A stretch of 39,990 bases of DNA from Candidatus Helarchaeota archaeon (GTDB taxonomy: Archaea; Asgardarchaeota; Lokiarchaeia; Helarchaeales; HEL-GB-A), in contig JABXJT010000044.1 of NCBI GenBank assembly GCA_013375455.1, positions 1-39,990 of the forward strand, read 5' to 3'. The translations under genes and the position numbers were made by a program. Shown here piece by piece: positions 15,721 through 24,024 of the stretch. The stretch's first letter is position 1. Every line of letters begins with the position of its first letter. The notes beneath the pieces were generated by a model. The model was not told the origin of the DNA. It saw only the letters and a list, made by a program, of their open reading frames with translations, and did not search any database.

Positions 15721-16452
15721 ATGGAAAAACCTTGTCTTAGATGCAAAAAATTGGACCATCCATCAAATCTCATTGGAATGATTGGAGGAATGACGTGTTT
15801 CTCATGCCAAGAGAAAAATTTACGTTTGAATAGAAAAATGTTACCAGTAATAGATATCTTTTCCTCAATATACAAAATTTTACCCGTCATATGTGGTGTT
15901 ATTGGTCTGCTATACTTATTTTTAACGCCCACTTTATATATTATCTTGATAATTCTATTAATTTTAACAATTTGTTTTACATTCGTTTCAATATTCGGAA
16001 TGCTTCCCCATATCTTTCCAGCCTTTTCTAATATAACTCTAGAAGAAATGGAGCTCAAGTTTAAAACACAAAAAGAAAAATATTATCCTGGAACTCCAAG
16101 TTTTTGTGTTTATCATTCCGAACGTGAAGCTATTGCAAGGTGCTTGGGCTGTTTCGCCCCATTCTGTGCAGAGCACTTCATATATCTCTTGAAGAACCCT
16201 ACCGTTTGTAAAAATTGTGCATCGACTTTTATCGTTCAAACAAATCTTTATGCAATGTTAAACGGAATTCTCTCCGTTGGCTTTCTCTCGAGCGTAGGAA
16301 TATTTATTGAAGTGACCGTCTTTGGAGGTTTTATGTTAAGCTTCGTATTTGTAATTTTTCTAATAATTATGATTGCCATTGTCATATTTTTCGCTTACTA
16401 CACGAAGCAATTGCGGTCACAATCTCCAACCCTTCCCTCTTCTATTAGTTAA
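15721..16452 (+). CDS. B-box zinc-finger membrane protein (paralogue 2)
   Basis: This 243-residue protein repeats the layout of its upstream neighbour: zinc ribbon (CLRCKK ... CFSCQE), two central membrane helices, a B-box-like finger (CVYHSEREAIARCLGCFAPFC, then AEHF and CKNCAST), and two C-terminal helices. The shared SNLIG motif after the first Cys pair, and PGTxSxCVxH before the finger, show a tandem duplication followed by strong divergence in the membrane parts. AGGGAAGA precedes the ATG, and the 11-nt gap implies one transcript with paralogue 1. The pair may form a hetero-oligomer. Confidence 0.75.
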   Translation: MEKPCLRCKKLDHPSNLIGMIGGMTCFSCQEKNLRLNRKMLPVIDIFSSIYKILPVICGVIGLLYLFLTPTLYIILIILLILTICFTFVSIFGMLPHIFPAFSNITLEEMELKFKTQKEKYYPGTPSFCVYHSEREAIARCLGCFAPFCAEHFIYLLKNPTVCKNCASTFIVQTNLYAMLNGILSVGFLSSVGIFIEVTVFGGFMLSFVFVIFLIIMIAIVIFFAYYTKQLRSQSPTLPSSIS

Positions 16453-16692
16453 TTCGATCAGCCAGTTTAAATTAATCGGTTCGTCCGAATATTTTTTATT
16501 GTAAAAAGAGAGGGATGGAGTTATCTTATTGGCTCAGCGCTCTATTTCGGGATGGAGGCTGTTCTTTCTCTATTTCAAAAGTTTTTCTTATATGTATTTG
16601 GAATTTTCATCCACTTTGTTCGTTAAAATTAAAATCTTGAAAATATTTAAAAAAAGAATCGCTCTTGATACCTATAGATTTGGGTGAAAACA

Positions 16693-17898
16693 ATGACGGA
16701 AGAAGAGAAGTGGATAAGTCCTTTGAAGACACCGAATCTTGATAAAAAGACAAAGGTTGTAACGACGATTGGTGGCGATGGAATTGGTCCTTTGGTAGTA
16801 GATGGGACCGTCCTCGTGCTAGAGGGAATGAAAATCCCTGGCTTGGAAATCCGAAAGATGCCCGCTGGGGAATCTGCCATTGAAACCCACGGTGCTGCCT
16901 TTCCACCAGAAACCCGCGAATCCATTGATAATTGTGATGCTATTCTCTTTGGTGCGACGGAAGAAAAAGCCCTTCAAGTAATTGCTTATTTACGCTGGGG
17001 ACTCGGAAACTATGCAAATATCCGACCCATTAAATACTTTCCCGGTATGGCCACGGTCATGAAAACGGAGCTCGTGGAAAACGTTGATTACTGTTTTGTC
17101 CGCGAAGGCACTGAAGGAATGTATGCAGCCGCGGGGAAGGAAGGGAAAGTGCGCCAACTTGCTCGAAAACGGGTTGTCACCCCAGCTGATGTGGAAAAAT
17201 GGGGTGAAAAAGCAGTCTATGCTATGCGAATCGTTTCACCAAAAGGCACGGATAGGATAGGGCGAGTGGCTTGCGAAATCTGCCAGAAACGAAAAGAACA
17301 AGGCGTAGGGAAAGGGTTAGTTGAAATCGTCTGCAAACCGAATGTATTACGAATACAAGATCGAATGTTCATAAAGCGCATTACAAAAATCGCCGAAGAA
17401 GAATTTCCTGATCTCAAAGTAGAATGGTGGATTGTCGATGATTTTGCTCGGAGACTTTTAAGGTATCCTAATTACCATGATACGATCGTCATCCCCAATA
17501 TGTTAGGCGACATTTTGAGCGATGAAGCTGCTGAGATTGTGGGTGGTCTCGGGGTTGCTGGGTCCGGAGTGTATGGACCAAAAACATCGTACTTCGAACC
17601 AACGCACGGCTCTGCACCGTTAGTATTAGCCCGAAAGAATTATAAGGGCGAGCCAGTGGCCAATCCAACCGCTACGATTCTCTCAGCAGTCTTAATGTTA
17701 GATTACTTAGGATATGAAAAGGAATCTGAAAAACTGAAACAAGCAGTGGCAAATATGATCAAAGGTGGCTTGGACGTTGAAAATAATTGGCAAAATCTCC
17801 CCCGAGATGCCGTTCCCAAGACCTATTGGAAAGATGGCAAATTCGGCAGCACCACCGAGGTAGCAGAAAAAGTCTTAGAAGAATATAAAAAACTCTAA
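16693..17898 (+). CDS. Isopropylmalate/isocitrate dehydrogenase-family enzyme
   Basis: This is a beta-decarboxylating dehydrogenase of 401 residues. Start ATG 16693 is preferred because GGTGA lies five bases upstream; GTG at 16684 is the alternative. It has the N-terminal IGGDGIGP, the substrate region YLRWGLGNYANIRP, the Lys/Tyr-region VREGTEGMY, the Mg-binding aspartates in NMLGDILSDEAAE, and the cofactor loop FEPTHGSAP. The substrate segment lacks the Ser-x-Asn of isocitrate dehydrogenases and is closer to the 3-isopropylmalate type, so isopropylmalate, homoisocitrate or a related 2-hydroxyacid is as likely as isocitrate. A second, clear isocitrate dehydrogenase lies at 25253-26443. An AATATTTAAAA element about 45 nt upstream is a plausible TATA box. 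Confidence 0.85.
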   Translation: MTEEEKWISPLKTPNLDKKTKVVTTIGGDGIGPLVVDGTVLVLEGMKIPGLEIRKMPAGESAIETHGAAFPPETRESIDNCDAILFGATEEKALQVIAYLRWGLGNYANIRPIKYFPGMATVMKTELVENVDYCFVREGTEGMYAAAGKEGKVRQLARKRVVTPADVEKWGEKAVYAMRIVSPKGTDRIGRVACEICQKRKEQGVGKGLVEIVCKPNVLRIQDRMFIKRITKIAEEEFPDLKVEWWIVDDFARRLLRYPNYHDTIVIPNMLGDILSDEAAEIVGGLGVAGSGVYGPKTSYFEPTHGSAPLVLARKNYKGEPVANPTATILSAVLMLDYLGYEKESEKLKQAVANMIKGGLDVENNWQNLPRDAVPKTYWKDGKFGSTTEVAEKVLEEYKKL

Positions 17899-17926
17899 AC
17901 TCCCTTTTTTTAAAAATATAGGATAG

Positions 17927-19609
17927 TTGAAATTGAAATCCAAGAAAATTCAATACAGCCTCTTTTTCGTATTTATCGGATTGACGCTTCTAGGAATTGT
18001 AGGTTTAAATGTATATCCTGCAAATGTAATAAGAAGCACACACCAGGTCGCAACATCTAATGGGATAATTTCATTTAATCTCTACCAGCAAAGGGGATTG
18101 AGCCAGTCAACTCCTGTTATTGTAATGGGGCATGGCATTATTGTGAACAAAGAAATGATGACTAACTTCGCAATTGAGCTTGCTAACTATGGATTCATCG
18201 TAGCTAATTTGGATTGGTCCGGTCATGGTCAAAGTACAAGTCCCTTTGGAAATTTAACAGAAGATTTGGAGGCGGTCATTTCACAAATTCCTCTCCTTCA
18301 ACCTTTAGCTAATATGTCCGCAATGGGCTTATTGGGATATTCCCTGGGTGGTTTTGGAACGTATCCTTACGCAATTAATAATTCGAATGTGAAGGCATGG
18401 GTCGGAGTAGGAACTCGTGCTAATGGCGATATTTCAAACACCACGAACCCGCGAAATGTCCTAATGATAATAGGAAGCCTAGATGAAGCATTATCGCCCG
18501 AGGACGCAAAAGTTCCAATGGTAAATCTAATAAACGCCACAAGTGTTGATGAGGTTGAATTCGAAAGAGAATATGGAAATATCAGTATCGGAACCGCGCG
18601 AAAAATTCACGTGGTTCCCGGTGCAGATCATTTGATAACTCCGTGGCACCGCGATTTTGTAGTTCCTGCCGTTAATTGGACTCTGAGATCATTCGGAATG
18701 TCCCTACCTACTACTTTTGCCTTTGATGTAAGGACTGTTTTTGTCTGGGTCGGTTTTTTTGGTTTAGTAGGATTAACGTTCTGTTTGGCAGTGATCCTTG
18801 CCGATAAATTTGACATAAGGAAAAAACCTGACTCGACAAAGAATGAAATTGATCCGAAAGTCTTTGAAAACCATTCATTACTTTCATTTGTTGGAAAATT
18901 TGCTTTATTTACTTTGGGTTTACTCCCAACAATACTTCTATTCGTTCCACTACTGCTATTTACACCCCTTCCACTCACTTCCGCTTTAACAGCATTGGTT
19001 GGGAGTTTTGCTATAAATATCCTAATTTATACTTGGCGGCTAGCCAAAAGATGGAATGTTTCCTTGAAGGCAATAATAAAAGAAAATTTGTTCCAAAAAT
19101 CAAAGGTATGGATATATGCAATCATTCTAACCGCTATATTTTTTGTATGTTATTATTTTATAATCGGATTGAACTACTTGGGAATGATTCCACCGCTTCC
19201 AAGAATCCCCTACCTAATCCTATACTCCTTAATACTCTTCCTTCTCCTCTTTTCCGTTTCTATCTTTCTTCAAAAGTTTTCAGTCCCTTATTCGGAATAT
19301 AAATTCAATATCAAAAGCCCGATAAAGAGTTATCTAACCGTCTCTTTCACTAATTTTCTCAGTTCATATTCTTGGTTCCTCATATTAATTCTCGTGCCCT
19401 GCATTTTGATGGGAAATTTCTTCTTTGCTATGATTCTCATTCTTTTAATTCCCATTTTACTTTTCTTGGTTTTCTTTGGTGTCTATATGGAAAAATTGAC
19501 GGGCTCTGTCATTCCTGGTGCGCTTCTAAACGCAATAATGATTACTTTTGTAATCGTCACGCTTACACCATTCGCTGATTTGATGCGTTTCTTCGGCATT
19601 TTTATTTAA
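17927..19609 (+). CDS. Membrane-anchored alpha/beta hydrolase fused to a polytopic membrane domain
   Basis: The 560-residue protein starts at a TTG (17927; another at 17933). An N-terminal membrane helix (about residues 8-27) is followed by an alpha/beta-hydrolase domain to about residue 265: VMGHGIIVN oxyanion region, GYSLGG nucleophile elbow, and a catalytic His in GADHLITPW. The Asp is not certain. The remainder holds about seven membrane helices. With the first helix inserted, the hydrolase would most simply lie outside the cell, suggesting action on an extracellular ester, peptide or lipid. I know of no named family with exactly this arrangement. A second membrane protein gene follows 46 nt later. 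Confidence 0.75.
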   Translation: MKLKSKKIQYSLFFVFIGLTLLGIVGLNVYPANVIRSTHQVATSNGIISFNLYQQRGLSQSTPVIVMGHGIIVNKEMMTNFAIELANYGFIVANLDWSGHGQSTSPFGNLTEDLEAVISQIPLLQPLANMSAMGLLGYSLGGFGTYPYAINNSNVKAWVGVGTRANGDISNTTNPRNVLMIIGSLDEALSPEDAKVPMVNLINATSVDEVEFEREYGNISIGTARKIHVVPGADHLITPWHRDFVVPAVNWTLRSFGMSLPTTFAFDVRTVFVWVGFFGLVGLTFCLAVILADKFDIRKKPDSTKNEIDPKVFENHSLLSFVGKFALFTLGLLPTILLFVPLLLFTPLPLTSALTALVGSFAINILIYTWRLAKRWNVSLKAIIKENLFQKSKVWIYAIILTAIFFVCYYFIIGLNYLGMIPPLPRIPYLILYSLILFLLLFSVSIFLQKFSVPYSEYKFNIKSPIKSYLTVSFTNFLSSYSWFLILILVPCILMGNFFFAMILILLIPILLFLVFFGVYMEKLTGSVIPGALLNAIMITFVIVTLTPFADLMRFFGIFI

Positions 19610-19655
19610 AATCTCTAGCTTTCAACCCATTATTTATCTTACGAGGAAATATCCG

Positions 19656-20657
19656 ATGAAAATTAAAGAAGAGAAATCAACCTATCTGTTGATTCTTATT
19701 GCTATTACCCTAATTCTTTTGGTTTTATTCTTACCGTTAGATTTCCTCGAATTTCTTTCATTAAACGTGATCGGGGAAGATCCCATCATTGGACTGACGT
19801 GGATGGAGGGAGTTGACGCGTTAGGCGGATCCTTATCAATGAGAATCCTAGCAATTCTCGGAATTCTGATTATGTTTTCGGTCATCCCATTCATATTAAG
19901 ATGGAAAAAGAAATCTTTAGGCAAACGGGCTGTAAGTAGAACAGAAATTATTTTCTTTCTTGCTGCAGCCGTGATCTTCTTCATCGTCAACTTCTTGATA
20001 GGTTATCTATGGTGGGATCCCGAGGGCTTTTTAGGGATGGGGCCTTTATTTTTGCCTTCAATTATCAGCCTCATCATCCTAGGGTTCCTACCCGAGATGG
20101 CTAAAAAAATCTTCAAATTTGAACGGGAAGCTTTTGCGGAATCAACCAAAAATATCAAAAAAATTTCTCTTGTCATGATTTTCATTGCCTTTGGTTATGG
20201 GCTCATCTCTCTTATTTGGCATTGTTGCTCTTTTTTCGATGCTAAAATGTTTTTCTTCTTTTTTGTAATTAAACTAATTCAATTGTGGGCGATGTGCAGC
20301 TTCTTTTTCAAATGGGGGTTTCCGTTATTTTTAAATCGTACTCAAGATTGGGTGGCCTATCTAGTCATATCCGTGCTCTTTGGTTTCTGTTATCCATGGC
20401 ACACATTTGGATTTGCAATTACTTTCATAATATTTGGTATTCTCCTGTGCCACCTTACTAGAAAGACGAACTCATATTTAACTGGCTTAATTCTCCTGTA
20501 CTTTGCTTACATCTTTCACGCTGGACTCGCTTGGCACGGGGCTTTAATCACATTTTCAATAATTTATCCAATCTCCGCTGTAATCCTTTGTATTTCAATT
20601 TTATTAAGTTTTAAAAAGGATCTATTTATTTTTGAAGAAGGTCTATTTCATGAATAG
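19656..20657 (+). CDS. Polytopic membrane protein of unknown function
   Basis: The product (333 residues) consists of about nine to ten hydrophobic helices. The first follows a short basic N terminus, and a charged loop (RWKKKSLGKR) separates helices two and three. No catalytic motif is recognised. GAGGAAAT lies before the ATG. It follows the hydrolase-membrane fusion by 46 nt in the same direction, and C-terminal membrane parts of both are rich in Phe, Ile and Leu, so they may form one complex; that is inference from position only. Confidence 0.65.
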   Translation: MKIKEEKSTYLLILIAITLILLVLFLPLDFLEFLSLNVIGEDPIIGLTWMEGVDALGGSLSMRILAILGILIMFSVIPFILRWKKKSLGKRAVSRTEIIFFLAAAVIFFIVNFLIGYLWWDPEGFLGMGPLFLPSIISLIILGFLPEMAKKIFKFEREAFAESTKNIKKISLVMIFIAFGYGLISLIWHCCSFFDAKMFFFFFVIKLIQLWAMCSFFFKWGFPLFLNRTQDWVAYLVISVLFGFCYPWHTFGFAITFIIFGILLCHLTRKTNSYLTGLILLYFAYIFHAGLAWHGALITFSIIYPISAVILCISILLSFKKDLFIFEEGLFHE

Positions 20658-20741
20658 GATTATATCATCTTTTTAAACGATGCATCATTTTTAATAAAGA
20701 CTTATGCTAAATACAATAAAAGCAATACGTGAAGGATTGCT

Positions 20742-21665
20742 ATGGACGAATTATTAGATGTTGCTGAAAAAATCAAGCGAATAGAAATACAAGGTGCCTC
20801 GAACGTTGCTAAGGCAGGCATTAAGGCCTTTGCAGATTATCTTAATTCCATCTCATTTTCAAATAAAAACGAGCTAACTCCACACATGTTGAAGGCAAAG
20901 GATCTTTTATTCAAAGCAAGGGATACCGAACCAGCGCTTTGGAATTGCCTTAAATTAATTATCAAAAAGGTCAATAAATCTGACCTTAAAGCTGAAGCTG
21001 ATCTAAAAGCGTTAGTGTCTAAATCAGCTGATTACTATATTAGCCAAATTTCAAAAGCAAAAATTGAGATAGGTCGTATTGGTGCCCGAAGAATTGCCAA
21101 TGGAATGATAATTATGACCCATTGTCATTCCTCTGCGGCCGAACAAATTCTAATTCAAGCACACAAGGATAATAAGGATCTTCAAGTCATTTGCACTGAA
21201 ACTCGCCCGAAGTTGCAAGGACACATCACTGCAAAGGTCTTGACAGACGCTGGAATCGACGTAACAATGGTCGTGGATTCGGCCATGCGCTGGGTTTTGA
21301 GAAATAAGGATGTTGATATGATAATCACGGGAGCTGATGCCATTACCAGTGAAGGCACCGTATTAAATAAGATCGGATCTAGATTATTGGCATTAGCAGC
21401 AGCTGAATCGCATGTTTCTTATTATGTCGCAACGCCCTTGTTAAAATATGATACCGAAACGGTCGTTGGACATCTCACTAAAATAGAATTACGTGACCCC
21501 GAAGAAATTTGGCTGAAGGACAAAGGGCGTCCTTGGAATTTAAAATTAGAGAATCCAGCTTTTGAAACAGTCTCCCGGGAATACATCGCGGGTCTAATTA
21601 CGGAGGTTGGGATTTTCGCCTCTGAACAAATCTCGTTGATGTTTGAGAAATATTATGAGATTTAA
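20742..21665 (+). CDS. Ribose 1,5-bisphosphate isomerase
   Basis: This eIF2B-like protein (307 residues) isomerises ribose 1,5-bisphosphate to ribulose 1,5-bisphosphate in the archaeal AMP/nucleoside degradation route. The catalytic Cys is in MTHCHSSAAEQIL and the catalytic Asp in ITGADAIT, with the sugar-phosphate contacts in ETRPKLQG. These match the characterised Thermococcus enzyme group. Its stop codon overlaps the next possible start by one base, and RuBisCO, which uses its product, follows directly, so the assignment over plain eIF2B or methylthioribose-1-phosphate isomerase is firm. AMP phosphorylase, the preceding step, is not in the window. Confidence 0.93.
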   Translation: MDELLDVAEKIKRIEIQGASNVAKAGIKAFADYLNSISFSNKNELTPHMLKAKDLLFKARDTEPALWNCLKLIIKKVNKSDLKAEADLKALVSKSADYYISQISKAKIEIGRIGARRIANGMIIMTHCHSSAAEQILIQAHKDNKDLQVICTETRPKLQGHITAKVLTDAGIDVTMVVDSAMRWVLRNKDVDMIITGADAITSEGTVLNKIGSRLLALAAAESHVSYYVATPLLKYDTETVVGHLTKIELRDPEEIWLKDKGRPWNLKLENPAFETVSREYIAGLITEVGIFASEQISLMFEKYYEI

Positions 21666-21685
21666 TGCAAAGGAGATACTATATA

Positions 21686-22966
21686 ATGCCGCAAAATAAT
21701 CGTGAAAATTTGTTTTTTGCTAAAAAAGAAGATATTGATGTTGATGATAATATAATTGCACTATATTCGGTCAAATCTTCAAAGTTTTCCACGAAAAAAG
21801 CAGCCGAACAGATTGCACTAGAAGAATCGATCGGCACCTGGACTGACATTAGCACCGAACTAGATTATGTCCGCCGCTTAGCCGGGAAAGCGTTTGAATA
21901 TTCTAATAAAAACGAAGGTTTAGTAAAAGTAGCATTTCCTCTCGAATTATTTGACCCAGAAATTGGGGGCATTCCAAACTTATTAAGCATAATTGCAGGA
22001 AATCTCTTTGGGCTTACAGGGCTCGATAGAGTCAAACTGCTGGATATTGAACTTCCCAAGAAATATGTCGAACTTTTCCCAGGACCGCAATTTGGCATTG
22101 AAAAAATTCGAAAGCTGGTTGGTACGACCTCAAACCGAAGGCCGCATGTTGGCACGATCATCAAACCAAAGGTGGGCTTAAACCCGGATGACACCGCCAA
22201 TGTTGCTTATGAAGCCGGATCGGGTGGATTAGACCTGATCAAAGATGATGAAACCCTCACCAGCCAAAAGTTCTGCCCGCTCGAGGATCGCCTCGTTAAA
22301 GTGATGGAAAAGTTGGATTTGGTTAAGGAGGAAACTGGTAAGACAGTCTTGTACGCTCTCAATATTTCCGCAACTTATGATAAATTGCTTGAACTTGCAG
22401 ATTTTGCCAAGGATAATGGCGCCAATTGCATAATGATTGACGTGTTAACAACCGGGTTTAGCGCCATTCAGGTCTTAGCCCAAAATTCAATAAAATTGCC
22501 CATCCACATCCATCGAACAATGCATGGGGCCCTTACCGAAGGTCTCCATGGCGTTTCAATGATGGTTTTAGCCAAGCTGACGCGCCTCGCGGGTGGGGAC
22601 CAGCTGCATACTGGAACTGCAGCCGGTAAAATGGGCTTGGCAAAAGATGTACCCGAAATTCAAAAGATTAACGACTTTCTACGATCTGATTGGTATGGGT
22701 TGAAGCCGGTATTTCCAGTTGCATCAGGTGGAGTTCATCCAGGTATTGTTCCCATTAACGTGAAACATCTAGGCACTGATTTAGTCGTGCAAGCTGGTGG
22801 TGGGGTTCATGGGCATCCAAATGGCACCCGTGCCGGTGCAAAGGCAATGATACAGGCTGCAGAAGCCGCATTTAAAAACATTCCTCTTGACAAATATGCA
22901 AAAGATCACCCTGAATTGGCATTAGCCTTGGATAAATGGAAAGACACGTACGCGAAGAAGGATTAA
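21686..22966 (+). CDS. rbcL: RuBisCO large subunit, form III
   Basis: The 426-residue protein carboxylates ribulose 1,5-bisphosphate to give two 3-phosphoglycerates. Start ATG 21686 is chosen because AAAGGAG lies ten bases upstream; an ATG at 21665 encodes part of that site. The active-site set looks complete: Glu in EESIGTW, Lys in IIKPKVGLN (about 160), the Lys to be carbamylated in GGLDLIKDDE (about 186), HIHRTMHG, loop-6 Lys in HTGTAAGKMG, SGGVHPG, and GGGVHGHPNG. It is therefore a true carboxylase, not a RuBisCO-like protein. Length, the lack of a small subunit and coupling to R15P isomerase point to form III working in nucleotide-ribose salvage rather than a Calvin cycle; phosphoribulokinase is not seen. 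Confidence 0.94.
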   Translation: MPQNNRENLFFAKKEDIDVDDNIIALYSVKSSKFSTKKAAEQIALEESIGTWTDISTELDYVRRLAGKAFEYSNKNEGLVKVAFPLELFDPEIGGIPNLLSIIAGNLFGLTGLDRVKLLDIELPKKYVELFPGPQFGIEKIRKLVGTTSNRRPHVGTIIKPKVGLNPDDTANVAYEAGSGGLDLIKDDETLTSQKFCPLEDRLVKVMEKLDLVKEETGKTVLYALNISATYDKLLELADFAKDNGANCIMIDVLTTGFSAIQVLAQNSIKLPIHIHRTMHGALTEGLHGVSMMVLAKLTRLAGGDQLHTGTAAGKMGLAKDVPEIQKINDFLRSDWYGLKPVFPVASGGVHPGIVPINVKHLGTDLVVQAGGGVHGHPNGTRAGAKAMIQAAEAAFKNIPLDKYAKDHPELALALDKWKDTYAKKD

Positions 22967-22972
22967 AAAATC

Positions 22973-22978
22973 TTTTTT
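22973..22978 (+). terminator. T-tract after RuBisCO
   Basis: A TTTTTT run begins seven bases after the RuBisCO stop codon, preceded by AAAAAA. Archaeal RNA polymerase commonly terminates at such T-runs. It could separate this operon from the small gene that starts at 23009, though read-through is possible. Confidence 0.35.
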
Positions 22979-23008
22979 CAAATTCTTACTAGATCGTGTG
23001 GTGAAAAA

Positions 23009-23293
23009 ATGAGTGAAGAAGAGCCTCCCATTCAATATTATGAAGTCATGGATTTCAAGACCATCACAAGAAGAGGGGCTTGGTGGATTTTGTTAGCACT
23101 TTGCAAGGAACCGGAAAGCGAGAAAACCTTTTTAGCGTTCTATAAATACCAGAAACGAAAAAATCAAGAAGGCGAATCGTACTGGCAAAAAAAGAGCAGC
23201 TTTCGCTGGAATAACATTAAGCACGTCCCTAAAGTTCTTGAATCAATCCAAGAATTGACAGAGGAATGGAAACAACAAGAAGAAGAATTATAA
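23009..23293 (+). CDS. Small hypothetical protein, 94 residues
   Basis: A compact, charged product with an acidic start (MSEEEPP), a central aromatic core (GAWWILLALCK), and basic/aromatic stretch KKSSFRWNN, ending in an acidic helix. The alternation could make a small nucleic-acid-binding beta-sheet domain, but I do not recognise a family. GTGGTGA precedes the ATG by five bases. The gene follows RuBisCO by 42 nt and converges with the flavoprotein gene on the other strand, whose stop is 10 nt away. Confidence 0.65.
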   Translation: MSEEEPPIQYYEVMDFKTITRRGAWWILLALCKEPESEKTFLAFYKYQKRKNQEGESYWQKKSSFRWNNIKHVPKVLESIQELTEEWKQQEEEL

Positions 23294-23303
23294 AAAAATA
23301 GAA

Positions 23304-23876
23304 TTAGGCAAGTTTTTTAATCAACCATGCCATGTTCTTACCCAAGTTACGAAACGTTTTGATCCCTTCATCATCATTCTGAATATCACCTGGGTCCAAT
23401 CCTATTCCGAGATTCCAATAGGACGAGCCTGGTACCACCATTTGATTGATTAGAAAGAAATAGTTCAGATCTGAAAAAACTGCACAGGCTCCTTGGCGTC
23501 TAACTGCAACGACACCTGCGCCTACTTTCCTTTTCAAGGAATCTCCATTCACTTTTGAGACTAACCCGGCTCGATCTATTAATGCTTTCATTTTCGATGA
23601 GACATTTGCAAAATGTGTTGGCGAACCCAGTATTATCCCATCTGCTTCTAACATTTTTGCGATTAGATCGTTCACATCATCGTCTCGTCCATGACATTTG
23701 TTATCTTTGAGTTCTTTACATTTGTAACATGATATACAATGCTGAATTTTTTTACCAACAAGCTGAATGAGTTCGGTTTCAATTCCTTCTTTCTTCAATT
23801 CTTCAAAAACTATCTCAATTGCCTGATAGGTATTTCCATTTTTTCGAGGACTTCCATTAAAAGCAACAATCTTCAT
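23304..23876 (-). CDS. Iron-sulfur flavoprotein (NADPH-dependent FMN reductase-like)
   Basis: The product (190 residues) has a flavodoxin-like fold: FNGSPRKNGNTYQAIE at the N terminus binds FMN phosphate, followed by the compact cysteine motif CISCYKCKELKDNKC (about residues 47-61) and GSPTHFANVSSKMKALIDR. These are marks of the iron-sulfur flavoprotein (ISF) family of anaerobes, which carries a [4Fe-4S] cluster and FMN and transfers electrons or reduces oxygen species and quinones. It stands alone, divergent from the synthase gene at 24025 across about 150 nt of AT-rich promoter DNA. The physiological electron acceptor is unknown. Confidence 0.85.
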   Translation of the reverse strand: MKIVAFNGSPRKNGNTYQAIEIVFEELKKEGIETELIQLVGKKIQHCISCYKCKELKDNKCHGRDDDVNDLIAKMLEADGIILGSPTHFANVSSKMKALIDRAGLVSKVNGDSLKRKVGAGVVAVRRQGACAVFSDLNYFFLINQMVVPGSSYWNLGIGLDPGDIQNDDEGIKTFRNLGKNMAWLIKKLA

Positions 23877-24024
23877 CTTTCACACCATTAGATCTTTTTT
23901 ATCATATTAGAGTGCTAAAAATTTAAATTATTATTTTTCCTAGTTTAATTAAACATGTCAAAATTGTTGAGTTTTTTTTCAAATTATTGTATATTTTTGT
24001 TAAAATTGATCGGATGAAAAATAT

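Noticed and set aside
16693..17898. Labelling the first decarboxylating dehydrogenase as a second isocitrate dehydrogenase
   Set aside because: Its substrate segment YLRWGLGNYANIRP lacks the Ser-x-Asn found in the other copy, so a firm isocitrate label is not justified.
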